Assembly (NCBI GenBank): GCA_965153455.1
Contig: OZ234494.1
Coordinates: 22,568,001 to 22,632,000 of the forward strand
DNA: 64,000 nucleotides
From: Sphagnum compactum
Lineage: Eukaryota; Bryophyta; Sphagnopsida; Sphagnales
Reading direction: 5' to 3'
The translations under genes and the position numbers were made by a program. Of the stretch, positions 21,461 through 32,153 are shown in pieces (position 1 is the first letter of the stretch; each line of letters begins with the position of its first letter). The notes beneath the pieces were generated by a model, which worked only from the letters and a program-made list of their open reading frames with translations, was not told the DNA's origin and made no database searches.

Positions 21461-22411
21461 CTAATCAACATTAATCTTTTCAAAAACATCAACAAAGTCC
21501 TTGTACTTCTTGGGAAGTTTGACAGGTGTTGGTTCTGATTGGGGGTTTGTGGTGTTGGCTGGGTTGACATGGATGGCGAAGACTTGAAGATTCTTAGCAG
21601 CCCGATAGAAAGGGACAGCTCTATCAACGAAGATCTGGACAGGGTTGGTTTTCTGGGCAGGATTCTTGACAAGATTCTTGACAGGACGAGGTTTCGTTCT
21701 GACCAACCGGGGGTTCTTGACTACAGGATTTGACATAACAGACTTGATAAAACTGGAATTGGTTCCGACCCTCTTTGGGTTCTCGACCACAGGGTTCTTG
21801 GCAGGACTGGACAAAGTGTTTTTCTGAGCGTGGGGTTCTTGAGAGGTGCATCGTTGTGCGCTGAAGGTGAGGGTTCTAGATCGCCAATCAATGATAGGGT
21901 TGTGTGCTTCTAGCCAAGGCATACCAAGGATGATGGGATGGTGAAGGGTGGAAATGACGTTGAGAACAATCTTCTCCGTGTGCTTGCCGATACAGAGTTC
22001 TAGAGGGGTTGTCTTGTGTGTGATTGCACCAGAAGCAATGGTTTTCCCATCAATAACCTCTACCGGAACAGGGGTTGACTTCTTGACCACAGGGATGTTG
22101 TGTTGGACGACAAATGTTTGGTCGATGAAAGAAGAGATGGCGCCGGAGTCCACCAAAGCTGACACTTGTGGTATGTCTTCTGGAATATGAATGATGTCCA
22201 CATACTGAGTGAAACTGGGACTGGGACCAACAGCGGAACAGGAGCCTTTGCAAAGGTGGTGTTGGGTGAGATCCAGTCGCACGGCTCCTACTGTGACTGG
22301 ATGTTCTTGTTTTCCAACTCCTGGGGAGTTTCCACAGCTTGTACCTGAAGTTTGACAAGCTTTTGAGGGCATTGACGAGCTATATGCCCTGGGTTGCCAC
22401 AGTAAAGACAT
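21461..22411 (-). pseudogene. Protease and N-terminal pol
   Basis: This frame overlaps the end of gag by about 124 bases in another register. It holds a retropepsin-like aspartic protease (ALVDSGAISSF with catalytic Asp, later PIILGMPWLEAHNPIIDW). A Lys/Asn/Pro-rich linker follows before KKYKDFVDVFEKI, the usual lead-in to reverse transcriptase. It ends at an in-frame TAG (21461-21463). Beyond that the same frame continues into element-like sequence ([22 protein letters not shown]), so the TAG is a mutation rather than a natural end. Confidence 0.85.
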
Positions 22412-23262
22412 AGATTGTTTGTCCTTCGGCGAAGTTTCTTGGCTTCTGTCAAAGATTTAAACTTAGTTGTGTCGATCTGCATCGGAGCAGGTCCAAAAGA
22501 GGCAGGTCGGGCAACTGGTGTTGTTTGGGGAACTAAGGGGAGCGTAGTAGGCCGACTGTTCCAAAGCTGGGCGTTGGAGGTGACTTTCTTTTCCTGGCGA
22601 CATTCGAACAGACGATTATCGCACCGAATTGCCTGGGTGATGGCTTCACTGAAGGAAGAAGGGTCTGCGAGTGTCAACAAAAGATCTTGAACATCATCAC
22701 GAAGCCCACAGCGAAACTGATCAATCAAGGCAGCTTCTCCCCAATTGACGTCATAGGCAAGCTGCCTGAATTCTGAGGCGTAGACGATGGCCGAACGTGT
22801 CCCTTGCTGGAGGTGACGCAGCTTGTTGGCTGAAGTCCTGGCCTTATCACTGTCCCCAAATACTGCTTCAAATTCCGCCATAAAGGCGTTGAAATCTTGT
22901 AGAAGAGGGGATGATGTTTCCAGGATGGGAGCAAACCATGCTGCAGCTGTCCTAGTGAGTAGGGTTCCAACGAATCCTACACGAGTGGTGTCATCAAAAT
23001 AACGACGGGGGTGTAGTTGCATGATCAGGCGTACCTGGCTGACAAAGCCTCGAAATTTGAGGCGCGTTCCATCAAACTTTTCTGGCAGACTGATCTTGGG
23101 CTCTTGGGCGGCCATTGCAAGAGTAGGAAGTACTGGGGCAGGAGGTGGTGGCTGATTCTGTAGGCGGGTCACCGAGTCTCTAAGCACGGCATTTTCTTGT
23201 TGAAGGTGCTGAAGGGCGGCGAGGATTTGAGTGAGATCGATGTTGGATTCTGAGTTGTCCAT
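22288..23262 (-). CDS. Gag polyprotein of the chromovirus, 324 aa
   Basis: ATG at 23262 is the first Met; the open frame extends a few codons further only through a GTG. The N-terminal part is helical and Gln/Leu-rich (LAALQHLQQENAVLRDSV), perhaps a coiled coil. It is followed by a Pro-rich link, a retrotransposon-gag core (PEKFDGTRLKFRGFVSQV, AAAWFAPILE, GTRSAIVYASEFRQLAYD) and a basic stretch. A zinc knuckle C-x2-C-x4-H-x4-C lies at about residues 285-298 (CLYCGNPGHIARQC). Gag forms the virus-like particle and binds the RNA. The frame looks intact. Pol lies in the -1 register with a 124-base overlap, so expression would need a frameshift, or a base has been lost here. Confidence 0.85.
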   Translation of the reverse strand: MDNSESNIDLTQILAALQHLQQENAVLRDSVTRLQNQPPPPAPVLPTLAMAAQEPKISLPEKFDGTRLKFRGFVSQVRLIMQLHPRRYFDDTTRVGFVGTLLTRTAAAWFAPILETSSPLLQDFNAFMAEFEAVFGDSDKARTSANKLRHLQQGTRSAIVYASEFRQLAYDVNWGEAALIDQFRCGLRDDVQDLLLTLADPSSFSEAITQAIRCDNRLFECRQEKKVTSNAQLWNSRPTTLPLVPQTTPVARPASFGPAPMQIDTTKFKSLTEAKKLRRRTNNLCLYCGNPGHIARQCPQKLVKLQVQAVETPQELENKNIQSQ

Positions 23263-23301
23263 GGTGGTAGTTCTCACACTTTTGCGCTTTCAATCTTCAA
23301 A

Positions 23302-23955
23302 CTTGAAACTTCAGATGCTTGGATCTCTCTCAATACAAGTCCAAATGACATGAAATTTCTCTCACACATATATTCCTATATGATCTATAAGATCACAAAG
23401 TTACAGACCTAAAAAAACTTAAACAAAGGAGATATGACCAAAAAACCAGATCTGCACTTGAAACTTCAGATGCTTGGATCTCTCTCAATACAAGTCCAAA
23501 TGACATGAAATTTTCTCACACATATATTCCTATGTGATCTATAAGATCACAAAGTTACAGACCCAAAAAAGCTTACACAAAGGAGATATGACCAAAAAAC
23601 CAGATCTGCACTTGAAACTTTAGATGCTTGGATCTCTCTCAATACAAGTCCAAATGACATGAAATTTCTCTCACACATATATTCCTATATGATCTATAAG
23701 ATCACAAAGTTACACACCCAAAAAAAACTTACACAAAGGAGATATGACCAAAAAACCAGATCTGCACTTGAAACTTCAGATGCTTGAATCTCTCTCAATA
23801 CAAGTCCAAATGACATGAAATTTCTCTCACACATATATTCCTATATGATCTATAAGATCACAAAGTTACAGACCCAAAAAAGCTTACACAAAGGAGATAT
23901 GACCAAAAAACCAGATCTGCACTTGAAACTTCAGATGCTTGGATCTCTCTCAAAA
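23302..23955 (-). repeat. 155-bp tandem repeats in retroelement leader (4 copies + partial)
   Basis: Units begin with CTTGAAACTT at 23302, 23457, 23611, 23767 and 23922, giving periods of 154-156 bases. The last one breaks off after GGATCTCTCTCAA. Copies are nearly identical. They lie between gag and the primer site, in the untranslated leader of the element. Confidence 0.92.
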
Positions 23956-24082
23956 CATATCCTTTTCTTTTGAAACTTTGAAAGTAGAAGCGTCCTATAG
24001 TCTTCTATAACCTTTCCAAGTTTCACTCCAATATACCTCTAGCTACTTACTGAAACAACAAAACAAACAAACAAGAAGAAGG

Positions 24083-24092
24083 AGCAGATCAA
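24083..24092 (-). other. Self-complementary primer-binding site (Tf1-type)
   Basis: On the minus strand TTGATCTGCT lies two bases after the 5' LTR. Its complement, AGCAGATCAA, occurs on the same strand at 24175-24166 inside the 5' LTR, 26-33 bases after the TATA box, exactly where the RNA should start. No TGG-starting tRNA-type site follows the LTR. Tf1 of fission yeast primes reverse transcription by folding back its own RNA 5' end in this way. Assignment here is inference from complementarity and position. Confidence 0.65.
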
Positions 24093-24094
24093 AC

Positions 24095-24324
24095 TGTTAT
24101 GGACCGACTACAAACAAGTGGAGAATTACAAGACAAGACAAGCTTTATTGACCCATCAACTGGTGTTGATCTGCTAAAGGGTTGTTCCCCAGACTATCTC
24201 CTTTTATAACCCTGAGCCATACTAGTCCCAAAATATCCTAGGCCATGATATTGCAAAAAGTATCCCAAAATATCCTAGGACATGACATTGCCAAAAGTAT
24301 CCCAAAATATCCTAGGCCATGACA
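24095..24324 (-). repeat. 5' LTR (230 bp)
   Basis: Right-hand LTR, upstream in element orientation, with three copies of the 37-bp unit. It is identical to the 3' LTR except for one unit and one base (24174 C against 18180 G). It contains TATAAAAG on the minus strand. The flanking duplication ATAGT follows at 24325-24329. Confidence 0.95.
24201..24208 (-). promoter_or_regulatory. TATA box of the retroelement (TATAAAAG)
   Basis: Canonical TATAAAAG on the minus strand inside the 5' LTR. Transcription would begin about 25-32 bases downstream, near 24175-24180, at the AGCAGATCAA word that matches the primer-binding site. Confidence 0.65.
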
Positions 24325-24329
24325 ATAGT

Positions 24330-27300
24330 AGTGCAAGCTTCTTGTCGACCTTTCTTGTTTACACATTGAGTTTGTTACAGCCTACCAAACATTTTCACTA
24401 CAACCTCAACTAAGGTATTCCAATGTCTACAAATCATGTTATTTGTGTGACAACACTAAACGGAATGCCTAGAACAAAGTGCATCATTCATCGTCAAGAG
24501 CTTGCAGTTCCATTGACAAAATGCCCATGGGCGAACTCCAAAGTTGGGGTATGTTTCAAGGTCATGGTTTGAAGATAAACAACACTAGCGCTCTATAACA
24601 AGCCAATTTTTGCGCTGCTTCTCTCAGTAGTTTCATTGTGGAAATTTGTCTTGAGTGTTGTGGTGGAACATAAACCACAATATTTAACGAAAGTGTTGCA
24701 TTGGAAAGAAAGAAAGATAGTAAGAAAAGAAGAAAGAATTTGTAGAATAATTCCTTTGACAATAGTTTGATTATTTGCAAAAGTTGGAGCGAACATGGCC
24801 ATGGCGGTGGAGTTGGTTTTCAAGGACATTTCATACTAGAGTCAACCAATAGCCATTTAACTTTTTCTCAAAAACTAAACCTTACAATTCACAATAACAA
24901 TTGATGAACATTATTCACAAAAGCATTTATTCGAAAGAGCTTTCTGAAGATACCAAGAGCCTAGCATGAAGCATTTTAGTTTGGAAGATCTCAGTGAGAC
25001 AAAATGCAACAAAATAAAACACTTTAGATGAAAGAATTACTAAAATGTGAGACCCTTTTAACTCACAACTTGAAGGTCCTTATTCTAATAATCCTTTCAT
25101 CCTAGAGCTTTATCATACATGTAAAATGCTTAAATTTTTTTCCAAGTATATATTGTAGGACCTTAGCTAATTCGGCATATGAATGCCAAATAATTAATTT
25201 AATTCTAGTTTCTTGGTTCAACACTTATGTTTTTAATTTTGAACAGTTTGATAATAGAAAATAAATTTATTATAAAACGCCTTTGTTTCGAATAATTTGA
25301 ATTTTTTTAGTGGTTAGATAGACCTCCATTTAGTATCTACCATCCAAAATAACTAGAGATCAAACATTTAGATCTTGAGCAAATTTCAAAAATTTTGGGT
25401 TGTTTATTTATAAATTTTCAACATATTAAAAGTAATTTAATTGATGCTAAAATTGCCAAAATACTATAATATTTGGAAGTATAGTTACACAACATAAAAT
25501 CCCACAAGGCACTTCAAAAAATGAAATGTTTTTAAACATGAACACTCCATGTTCCAAAATGATCGTGTTGTTATTTGTTTTCATGATATTTGTCAAATAT
25601 CACAAAAAAAAAGTTAATGTCATTTTTTATGTTTGATAATGTTTAAAAATTGGGGGAATTCTATAAATAAACACCCTTTTATTGGCTCTACTTTAAACAA
25701 GTTCTTATTTTTAGAATTCCCCATTTTTTGGGTGTTATTGAACATATTTGAAACATGTAATCAACAAACTATCCATTATATATTGAAGTAAACCTTCAAA
25801 TCAATTACACCACCAACAAAAAAATGACATCTGTGTAATCCATGATTTGATATCATTATTTAAAAAAATATCTCATTTCAATTCAAACTTGCCGATTAAA
25901 TATTGGTTTAATTAACGTTTTTTTCATAAAAAGGTTTACATGTAACATAAGTGGTGGGACCATCCATAACAAAATGAAGCCAAAAATGACAATCATCCAA
26001 GACAAGTCAAAAATTCATATCTATTTTGCAATATACCCAATGAAAAAATATGACAATTTTTACGAAGAACTTTAAAAATCTGTCCATAAAAAAAACCCCA
26101 CAATCAATTAATATGTTTAAATTTGTTACATTGTGAAATTTCACCATAACAAAGTGTCTAACTAATGAACCCCTTGGTTCAACATAATAATGGTTTCAAT
26201 GATTGTTTCATCCTACGCCTCTTATGTTGGGAATGCCTTCACCTTGAAACTTTACTAATCATAAAGCAACAAGATGAATGTGATAATGAACTTAAACATA
26301 TGTAGATAATGAGGTGGTAGGAGCATGAGGCACCTTATTCTTACTAGACACTTGTTACATGATCTACCTAGGCAAATAGGTGCCCATGATCAAAAGGATA
26401 ATCAAACAAAAGTTTTAATTTGGGGGGCATGGTGAGGTGAATTTGTTGGGTGATAAACAATTTATTTTCCTATCTCTTTAGCTTGGCATGACTTGACATC
26501 TAGGTGAGATTTAGTGTTAAAGGAATGCCAAATTAGGGAAAATTGAAAGTTTTAGGGTTTAAGGGTTTTGCTCCCTTCACTTCTTACCCAAGAATGTTCT
26601 TGATGGTATTACCAATGTGTTTTGCATGGGCTTCAAATATCTCCTTCATGTGCTCATTGACTTTTGCAAACCTGAATAAAGATATGCATGCCATCCTTCC
26701 CACTTTTGAAAACTAAACATAAAAATTCATTGATACAAGGTGCCTTCCAAATACATGAAGGAAATTGCTTTGAGTGCTTTGTGGGTTGAATGCAGGATAA
26801 AAAGGAGAAAACTTGAAGGTTCTTGTGATTTAAATAATGTGCTCCCCTTACTTGATGTCGATAATCTTTTTCATGTGTAGGGTAAGGACTTAGAAGGCTA
26901 GAAGGCAATCGAGGCCTAGTGTGGGAGTCAAATGCAACACCTGAATTCATATATTTGTTTGATTCGAGTTCCTTATTTAGTGTAAAGATTTAATAAGATT
27001 TTGAATCATTGCCATTTTATTTGGAGGAAAAGAGGAACCTTATTTGAAGAACTTGATGTGTAAATTGCCACCTTCTTGCAAGGTAAAATTTTGATGAAAA
27101 GTCTGATTTATAAGTTGTCATCCTTTGTTAAGGCATAAATTTCAATGAGGGTAAGATATTGTAACAAAAAGACAAGGCTGTGTAATTGCCACACAACTCA
27201 TTGTTCTACATATCCTAATTTATTCATTATAATGCATACGTAACAATGGTGAGAGTGCACATGGAACAAAAGACAGAATGTAAAAAATGCTTCACTTGGT

Positions 27301-28650
27301 AGCTTCCACAACATTTACACAAGTTCAATAATCATGTTAATCCAAGAAGATTCACAATAACATGAACTTCATGTGATTTGGTGGATTAGATCCTTCAAGA
27401 CATCACTTTTGCGATATCATGGTCTTTTTCTAGCATCAAGAATTTGACTAATCTAGTGGCAAATTCCCACTAATCCCAACAAACATTCCTTAGGAAAATT
27501 CACAAGGAATTTTTTGGATATTTGTCTCTTGCGTACCAAACTTCTTACAATACCTAACCCATATTCCTTAGAGTTCCCAATAGTTGGGGTATCTCAAATT
27601 TCCTTGGATTTTTTTTTTGCAATCCCCAATAATTCCACTAGCCCATAACTTTGATAGTAGTTGTTATAGACCAGCCATTAAGTCCGCTGTGGTTTCTCAT
27701 CATCTCCACCAACACACGTGTTTTCATACTATTCTATTACATAGTTCCTAGATCCCAATTCTAATGTGTAATGCAAAAGTATTGAAATCCCTTCACTCAT
27801 TTAAACAACACCATCAACAACAAAATGTTGATTGTAAAAAACAATAGAACATGCACAAAAAGAATTATTGAAAGACTAAATGTTTAGCTTTAGAGAAATG
27901 TTTCCTTTTATCCTTTCCATTGCCTCCCCTTTCATTGATTTCACTAGCCATCCTTCCCGTTGAGCTTTACCATTGTGAAATTTCATCAAACATATAGAAC
28001 AAATCGAAGCATTAGTAGCCGTCACAAATTAAACCTCTCAACCCAGCACCACTAGTTATTGATCCTCCATATCCTTGCAACATACAGACAACACTACTCA
28101 TAACTTCTAAGGAGCATAAGAAGTCACCATCAACCATCTCTTCTTTTGTCTTTTTCATATTCGGATGCATTGCTCCTTTTCATCCATCAAACAAATTGAT
28201 TCAGACTTCCCTTCATCCTACTATACCTTCCACATATAACATTGAAACAAATTCTAAAATATTTTTACAAAATTTCCAATATGTTGTCCATGTATTAATT
28301 AATTCTCACAAAACCTAGAAAACAAAAAAAAAAAACAAAGAAAAGGTTTTTGGACTACTTAAGCAACAAAAGCTTCAACTATGAATACTCCCCAACTATT
28401 CATTCGTGATAACTAGCTAGCACATTCAAACCCAGTTATTGGACATAACCATCCCTCGTGAGAGTCAAGATATCATCTTTTCATGGAGATAAAGAACGAT
28501 AATGAAAGGTTTATCCAAGTATTGAAGCGTGATGGAATCATTGGGCTTTGCAATGAGAGTGTGGAAAGTGGTTACCTTGTGCTATTGGTGGGTTGCTAAT
28601 GCAATAGAGGTCAAAGCTTGTGGGTTGTAATTAGAATTGGCCAGTACTTG
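24330..28650. other. AT-rich intergenic DNA, no gene seen
   Basis: No domain was recognised on either strand. A 20-base imperfect inverted repeat around GGAATTCT lies at about 25655-25730. The frames at 24562-24829 and 26654-26950 (minus) show no family motif. A TGTTATAGACC word at about 27662 resembles the chromovirus LTR start, but the rest does not follow. Confidence 0.5.
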
Positions 28651-28659
28651 GTTTCTTGG

Positions 28660-29050
28660 GTTAGAATTAGCAATTCTGATTTTTTTGATTAGTAAATTCT
28701 AACTAGAACCAGACTGATTACCAGAATTGGTTATGGAATTGGAACCTTTGGTTAAGAATCAAACTTGGAATGGGGTTCTTGGTTCTATTTATGTGTGAAA
28801 TTGGAACCAAGATTTGTGAAAAAAAGAAGAATAGAACCAACCTGGGGCTAACTAGAGGCTAACTAACTGCCCATTCCAGTTCAGGATACCCTTAACTGGA
28901 CCTGATTCCAATCCAGACCAGAACCAGAATGGCTCAGTTCCAGGTCAGGTTCTTAAAACCCGCTTGTTCAGGTTCCCTTCCCAGAACCGGGCCCAAAAAC
29001 CAGAACCGGTTCCAGTTCCGGTTTTACTAACCGGTTCCAGGTTGGTCTGT
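28660..29050. repeat. GAACC/GGTTCC-rich block upstream of the rhodanese gene
   Basis: More than twenty close variants of AGAACC, GGAACC, GGTTCC and GGTTCT on both strands within about 390 bases. They include short palindromic sections such as ACCGGTTCCAG near 29000 and again near 29030. It ends just before the pyrimidine-rich leader (CTCTCTCTGTGTCTC, about 29060-29160) of the rhodanese gene, so it may be promoter DNA or a degenerate simple repeat. Confidence 0.5.
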
Positions 29051-29181
29051 GTTTCTAGGGCTTTCTGTGTCTCTCTGTCTCTTTCTCCCTCTCTCTTCTG
29101 TGTCTTTGTATGACTCTCTCTCTCCCCCCGCCCCCCCCGCACCCCTCTCTGGATCTCTCTCGCGGAGGTAAGACAAACAAA

Positions 29182-32153
29182 ATGTCTGCGTTGAATGCTT
29201 CTGCTTCTACTGGCATTTTTTGTGTTGCTTCTTCTACGGGGCTTTGTATCCATGCTTCTTCTTTTTCTTCTTCTCAGACTGCTGCTGCTCCATGCGGGAG
29301 TCATGAACAGGGTTGTGCCTTCCAGCCTATTCTCGTCTCTATCGCATCATCTTTGCCAACAGTAACAAGGAGTGCACATTTTTTTCCTACGAGGTTTTCA
29401 GTTAGCGCTTCTTCTTGGATCAGCAGAAGCAACAGTAGCAGCAGCAAAAGAAGGTAAGGTATGCTGCTGGAAAACCTTCTTCTTCCATTACAGCACTGTA
29501 CTCTACCACTCGTGCATTTGTCTGCTATCCTTGGTTCTATTCTTGTCTGGCTGGAGATCTTGTATTCACATGAATGCAGCAGAAAGAAGAATGACGCTGC
29601 TTTTGTTTGCTTGCTAAACCAACTTCTGTTGCATTTTTTTCCGTTTCTTAAGCTACCGCCTGAGTATATGACTGGACGCCTTCTTCGTTGCATGAATCAG
29701 AATGTTGCATTTTAGATTAGATGGTCGCCATAGCTACCACATTTATCACTAGTCTGAGCATTTTAGGGTTAGTATCCAGCTTGCAGCTCTCATGTTTGCA
29801 AGATGGCTCTGAACCTATACCAACAAGGTTGTTCTACAAGGTTGTGCATGCCATATGGAATTCTCTTTTTGCTGAAGCTTTTTTGTATTGTTCCAATTTT
29901 GACATTTGGTTCTAGGTTGCAAGTGCAAGCAAAAAAGGTTGAGCCGTCACCAATTCGGACTGTACCAGTTCAAGTTGCTCATGAGCTCATCAATGCAGGC
30001 CACCACTACCTGGATGTCAGGTTTGCTTCAGGTCTCTATCATCAAGTTCAGAAAGCCTAGCCTGCATCATGAATGAGGTTTCCTCATTCATGATTTGCTG
30101 CCTTCAAATAAACAAAGCGATTTGAAGAATGGACCAGAGATTGTGCATTGAGTTTGTCTGGAATTTAGGGTAGAACCAAAATGAAACCATATGCATCGTG
30201 CCAAGTAGGTTGGATGCTTGAGATTGAGCCAGTTGTTGTATTTGTGTTACTTGAAGCTCAGTGTCATGAAATGCAAGCATAACACCATTGAAAGCAGTTG
30301 TCTTCCATTGTGAATTTCAGGCAAGTTATGGTGCATGAATATGTTTGGACTCTTGGAAACAGATGTCAATGAGGATAGCTGTAGTCTCTTCTGTGATTCT
30401 GTTGGTGACCATTGGTTTGATGGGTTTGTCTTCGGCCACAACATCTTGAGAGCATTGAATCCATAGAGTGAATCTGTCTCTGGAAATCTAAACAGGACAC
30501 CAGAGGAGTATGCAGCAGGCCATGTGGAGGGATCAATCAACATTCCATACATGGTGAAATTGGGCCCAGGTACTTTCCTGTACCCTCCCTTTACTAACCT
30601 TTTCTCAGGAGACATGACTGGTGTGAGTGTACCGATCAAGTTGAAGTTCTTGTTGTCTTTGCTTTGGTTTGGTTGGAACTGACACAATGTTTATTTGGTT
30701 ACCTTACATAGTTTCTCTCTGCAATCACACTGATAAGCTGGTGTTGTCAGCAATCCTCTTGTCTCCAGCTGGTCTAGGGCTGATACAAGGTTTTAACAGT
30801 TTCCACACAGTGTTGTGCTTACTTCTCATGGTAATATTGGTATGAAGCTCTACAGGATTGCATGGACAATGCCTCCCTTATTTGTTGCAATAATGTTGAA
30901 CAGGGATGATAAAGAATGTTAAGTTTGTGGAGGAAGTATCACAGGAGTTTGACAAGGACGATGAGATTGTAGTGGTATGTACTTTGAGTTATTCTATTTT
31001 TCTTTTATGAATCATCTCAGTACCAAGTTCTGTCAAAGCAAGGGTCCAAGTCAAGAATAAGTTTTTGATTGCAAAGAGGTAGGATGTGATGTGAGGGATT
31101 TGTGATGGGTGATTGTCAGATACTGACTCCAAGGTACTCTAGATATTGTGGCAGCAGTCCAAGGCAGATGTTTGGGTTTGTAGGCCAAGGTCTGTCCTGG
31201 TTGTTGAACTGTCAGAGCAGGTAATGTTGAGAAATCTGAGGCTATGGATTGTGTTGCAGGCATGCCAAAGTGGACGTCGCTCAATGATGGCTGTGACAGA
31301 GCTGCGAGCAGTGGTGCACTACTTCCCCTTGCACACTTTCTTTATCTGACATAGAATGCAGGCATTGTTTGTGTATGATTTGAGAGGATACAGAATTCCT
31401 GTGACACAACTTCAGATCCCCAGGTGAAACACAACTTTTTAGGCAATATTTCATTCCCAGCAGAAATCTAAACTAAATGGGACAGTGAAGATGTGGCTTG
31501 TAGTAGACTGGTGAGGGGTATGGAGGTTCCAGTGAACTATGGCTGCACTGCTGAGAGAGGACCCTTGGAGGAATTGCAAAAACCATGTAACTTCGTTTTG
31601 TCCACACAAAGCTTCTGTGTTTTGAGATGGAACCAGAAGGGTGTAACAGAAGCTTTGAAAGTCAGGGACACATTTTGCACTGATTAGAATGCAACTTTTA
31701 TGGACAAGTCTGAATAGTAGTGGCAGTACATCATCTTTGATGCTAGTACTAAGTGCTTTCCCAATTTAGTCATGGTTTCTGCTGCTCTTTTCTTGGTTTT
31801 ACTGTTTCCCATCCCTCCCACATGGCCATGTGCACAGTGGGATGGGGCACATGACTTAAAAAAACACTTCCTGGACCAAAATTTGGCTGACTATTTTCAA
31901 TGCATATTCCCCCCATGTCCCTTCTGGAAACCTAGGTTTAGTCTTATTTGTTAGCGGGAATATGAGAATGCAGTCCAAAGGTGCTTGTTGCCAGGAGTGG
32001 ACACCTTACTTCATACTAAGGTTAGAAATCTTGTGTTTGTACGTGGTGCAGAATTTCTCAGGAGTAACTGATATGGGAGGTGGCTATAGTGCTTGGAAGG
32101 AGAGTGGGCTCCCTCTTCAGACTCAACGATCTCAGCAGGCCCGTCAAGCTTGA
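29182..32153 (+). CDS. Plastid-type single-domain rhodanese (sulfurtransferase), 225 aa
   Basis: Six exons: 29182-29453, 29916-30020, 30496-30569, 30904-30974, 31260-31313 and 32052-32153. All introns are GT-AG and the phases agree, totalling 226 codons with TGA. Residues 1 to about 90 are Ser-rich, poor in acids and end in basic residues (SSSSKRRLQVQAKK), which reads as a chloroplast transit peptide. The rhodanese domain spans about 103-215: VPVQVAHELINAGH, LDVRTPEEYAAGHVEGSINIPYM, the active-site loop C176-Q-S-G-R-R-S, and MGGGYSAWKESGLPL. Such enzymes move sulfane sulfur to acceptors such as thiols or cyanide. The closest plant relatives by eye are the senescence-associated/STR15-16 group. 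All catalytic residues are present. A single-domain protein of this size is normal. The exact start is the first ATG after a CT-rich leader. Confidence 0.93.

Larger units (their letters stand above)
18101..24324 (-). mobile_element. Ty3/gypsy chromovirus, full length 6.2 kb, minus orientation
   Basis: A complete element: terminal repeats begin TGTTATGG and end CATGACA (TG...CA), and perfect 5-bp duplications ATAGT lie on both sides. The order on the minus strand is 5' LTR (24095-24324), primer site, leader with 155-bp tandem repeats, gag (23262-22288), then protease, reverse transcriptase, RNase H, integrase and chromodomain down to 18368, a polypurine tract, and the 3' LTR. The two LTRs differ by one substitution and one 37-bp repeat unit, so insertion is recent. 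Even so, pol carries an in-frame TAG (21461), a one-base frameshift near 21288, a 185-bp inserted MITE and an in-frame TGA (19883). It is therefore not autonomous. Domain order and the terminal chromodomain place it among chromoviruses. The RT/RNase H phrasing resembles Tf1/Tcn1-type elements more than the usual flowering-plant clades. Confidence 0.93.

Noticed and set aside
22288-22411. Programmed -1 frameshift site for pol
   Set aside because: Overlap is real, but no convincing slippery heptamer plus downstream structure was seen; left as a question only.
27655-27690. Possible solo LTR related to the chromovirus (TGTTATAGACC)
   Set aside because: Only the first dozen bases resemble the LTR start; no TATA, repeat units or CATGACA end follow.
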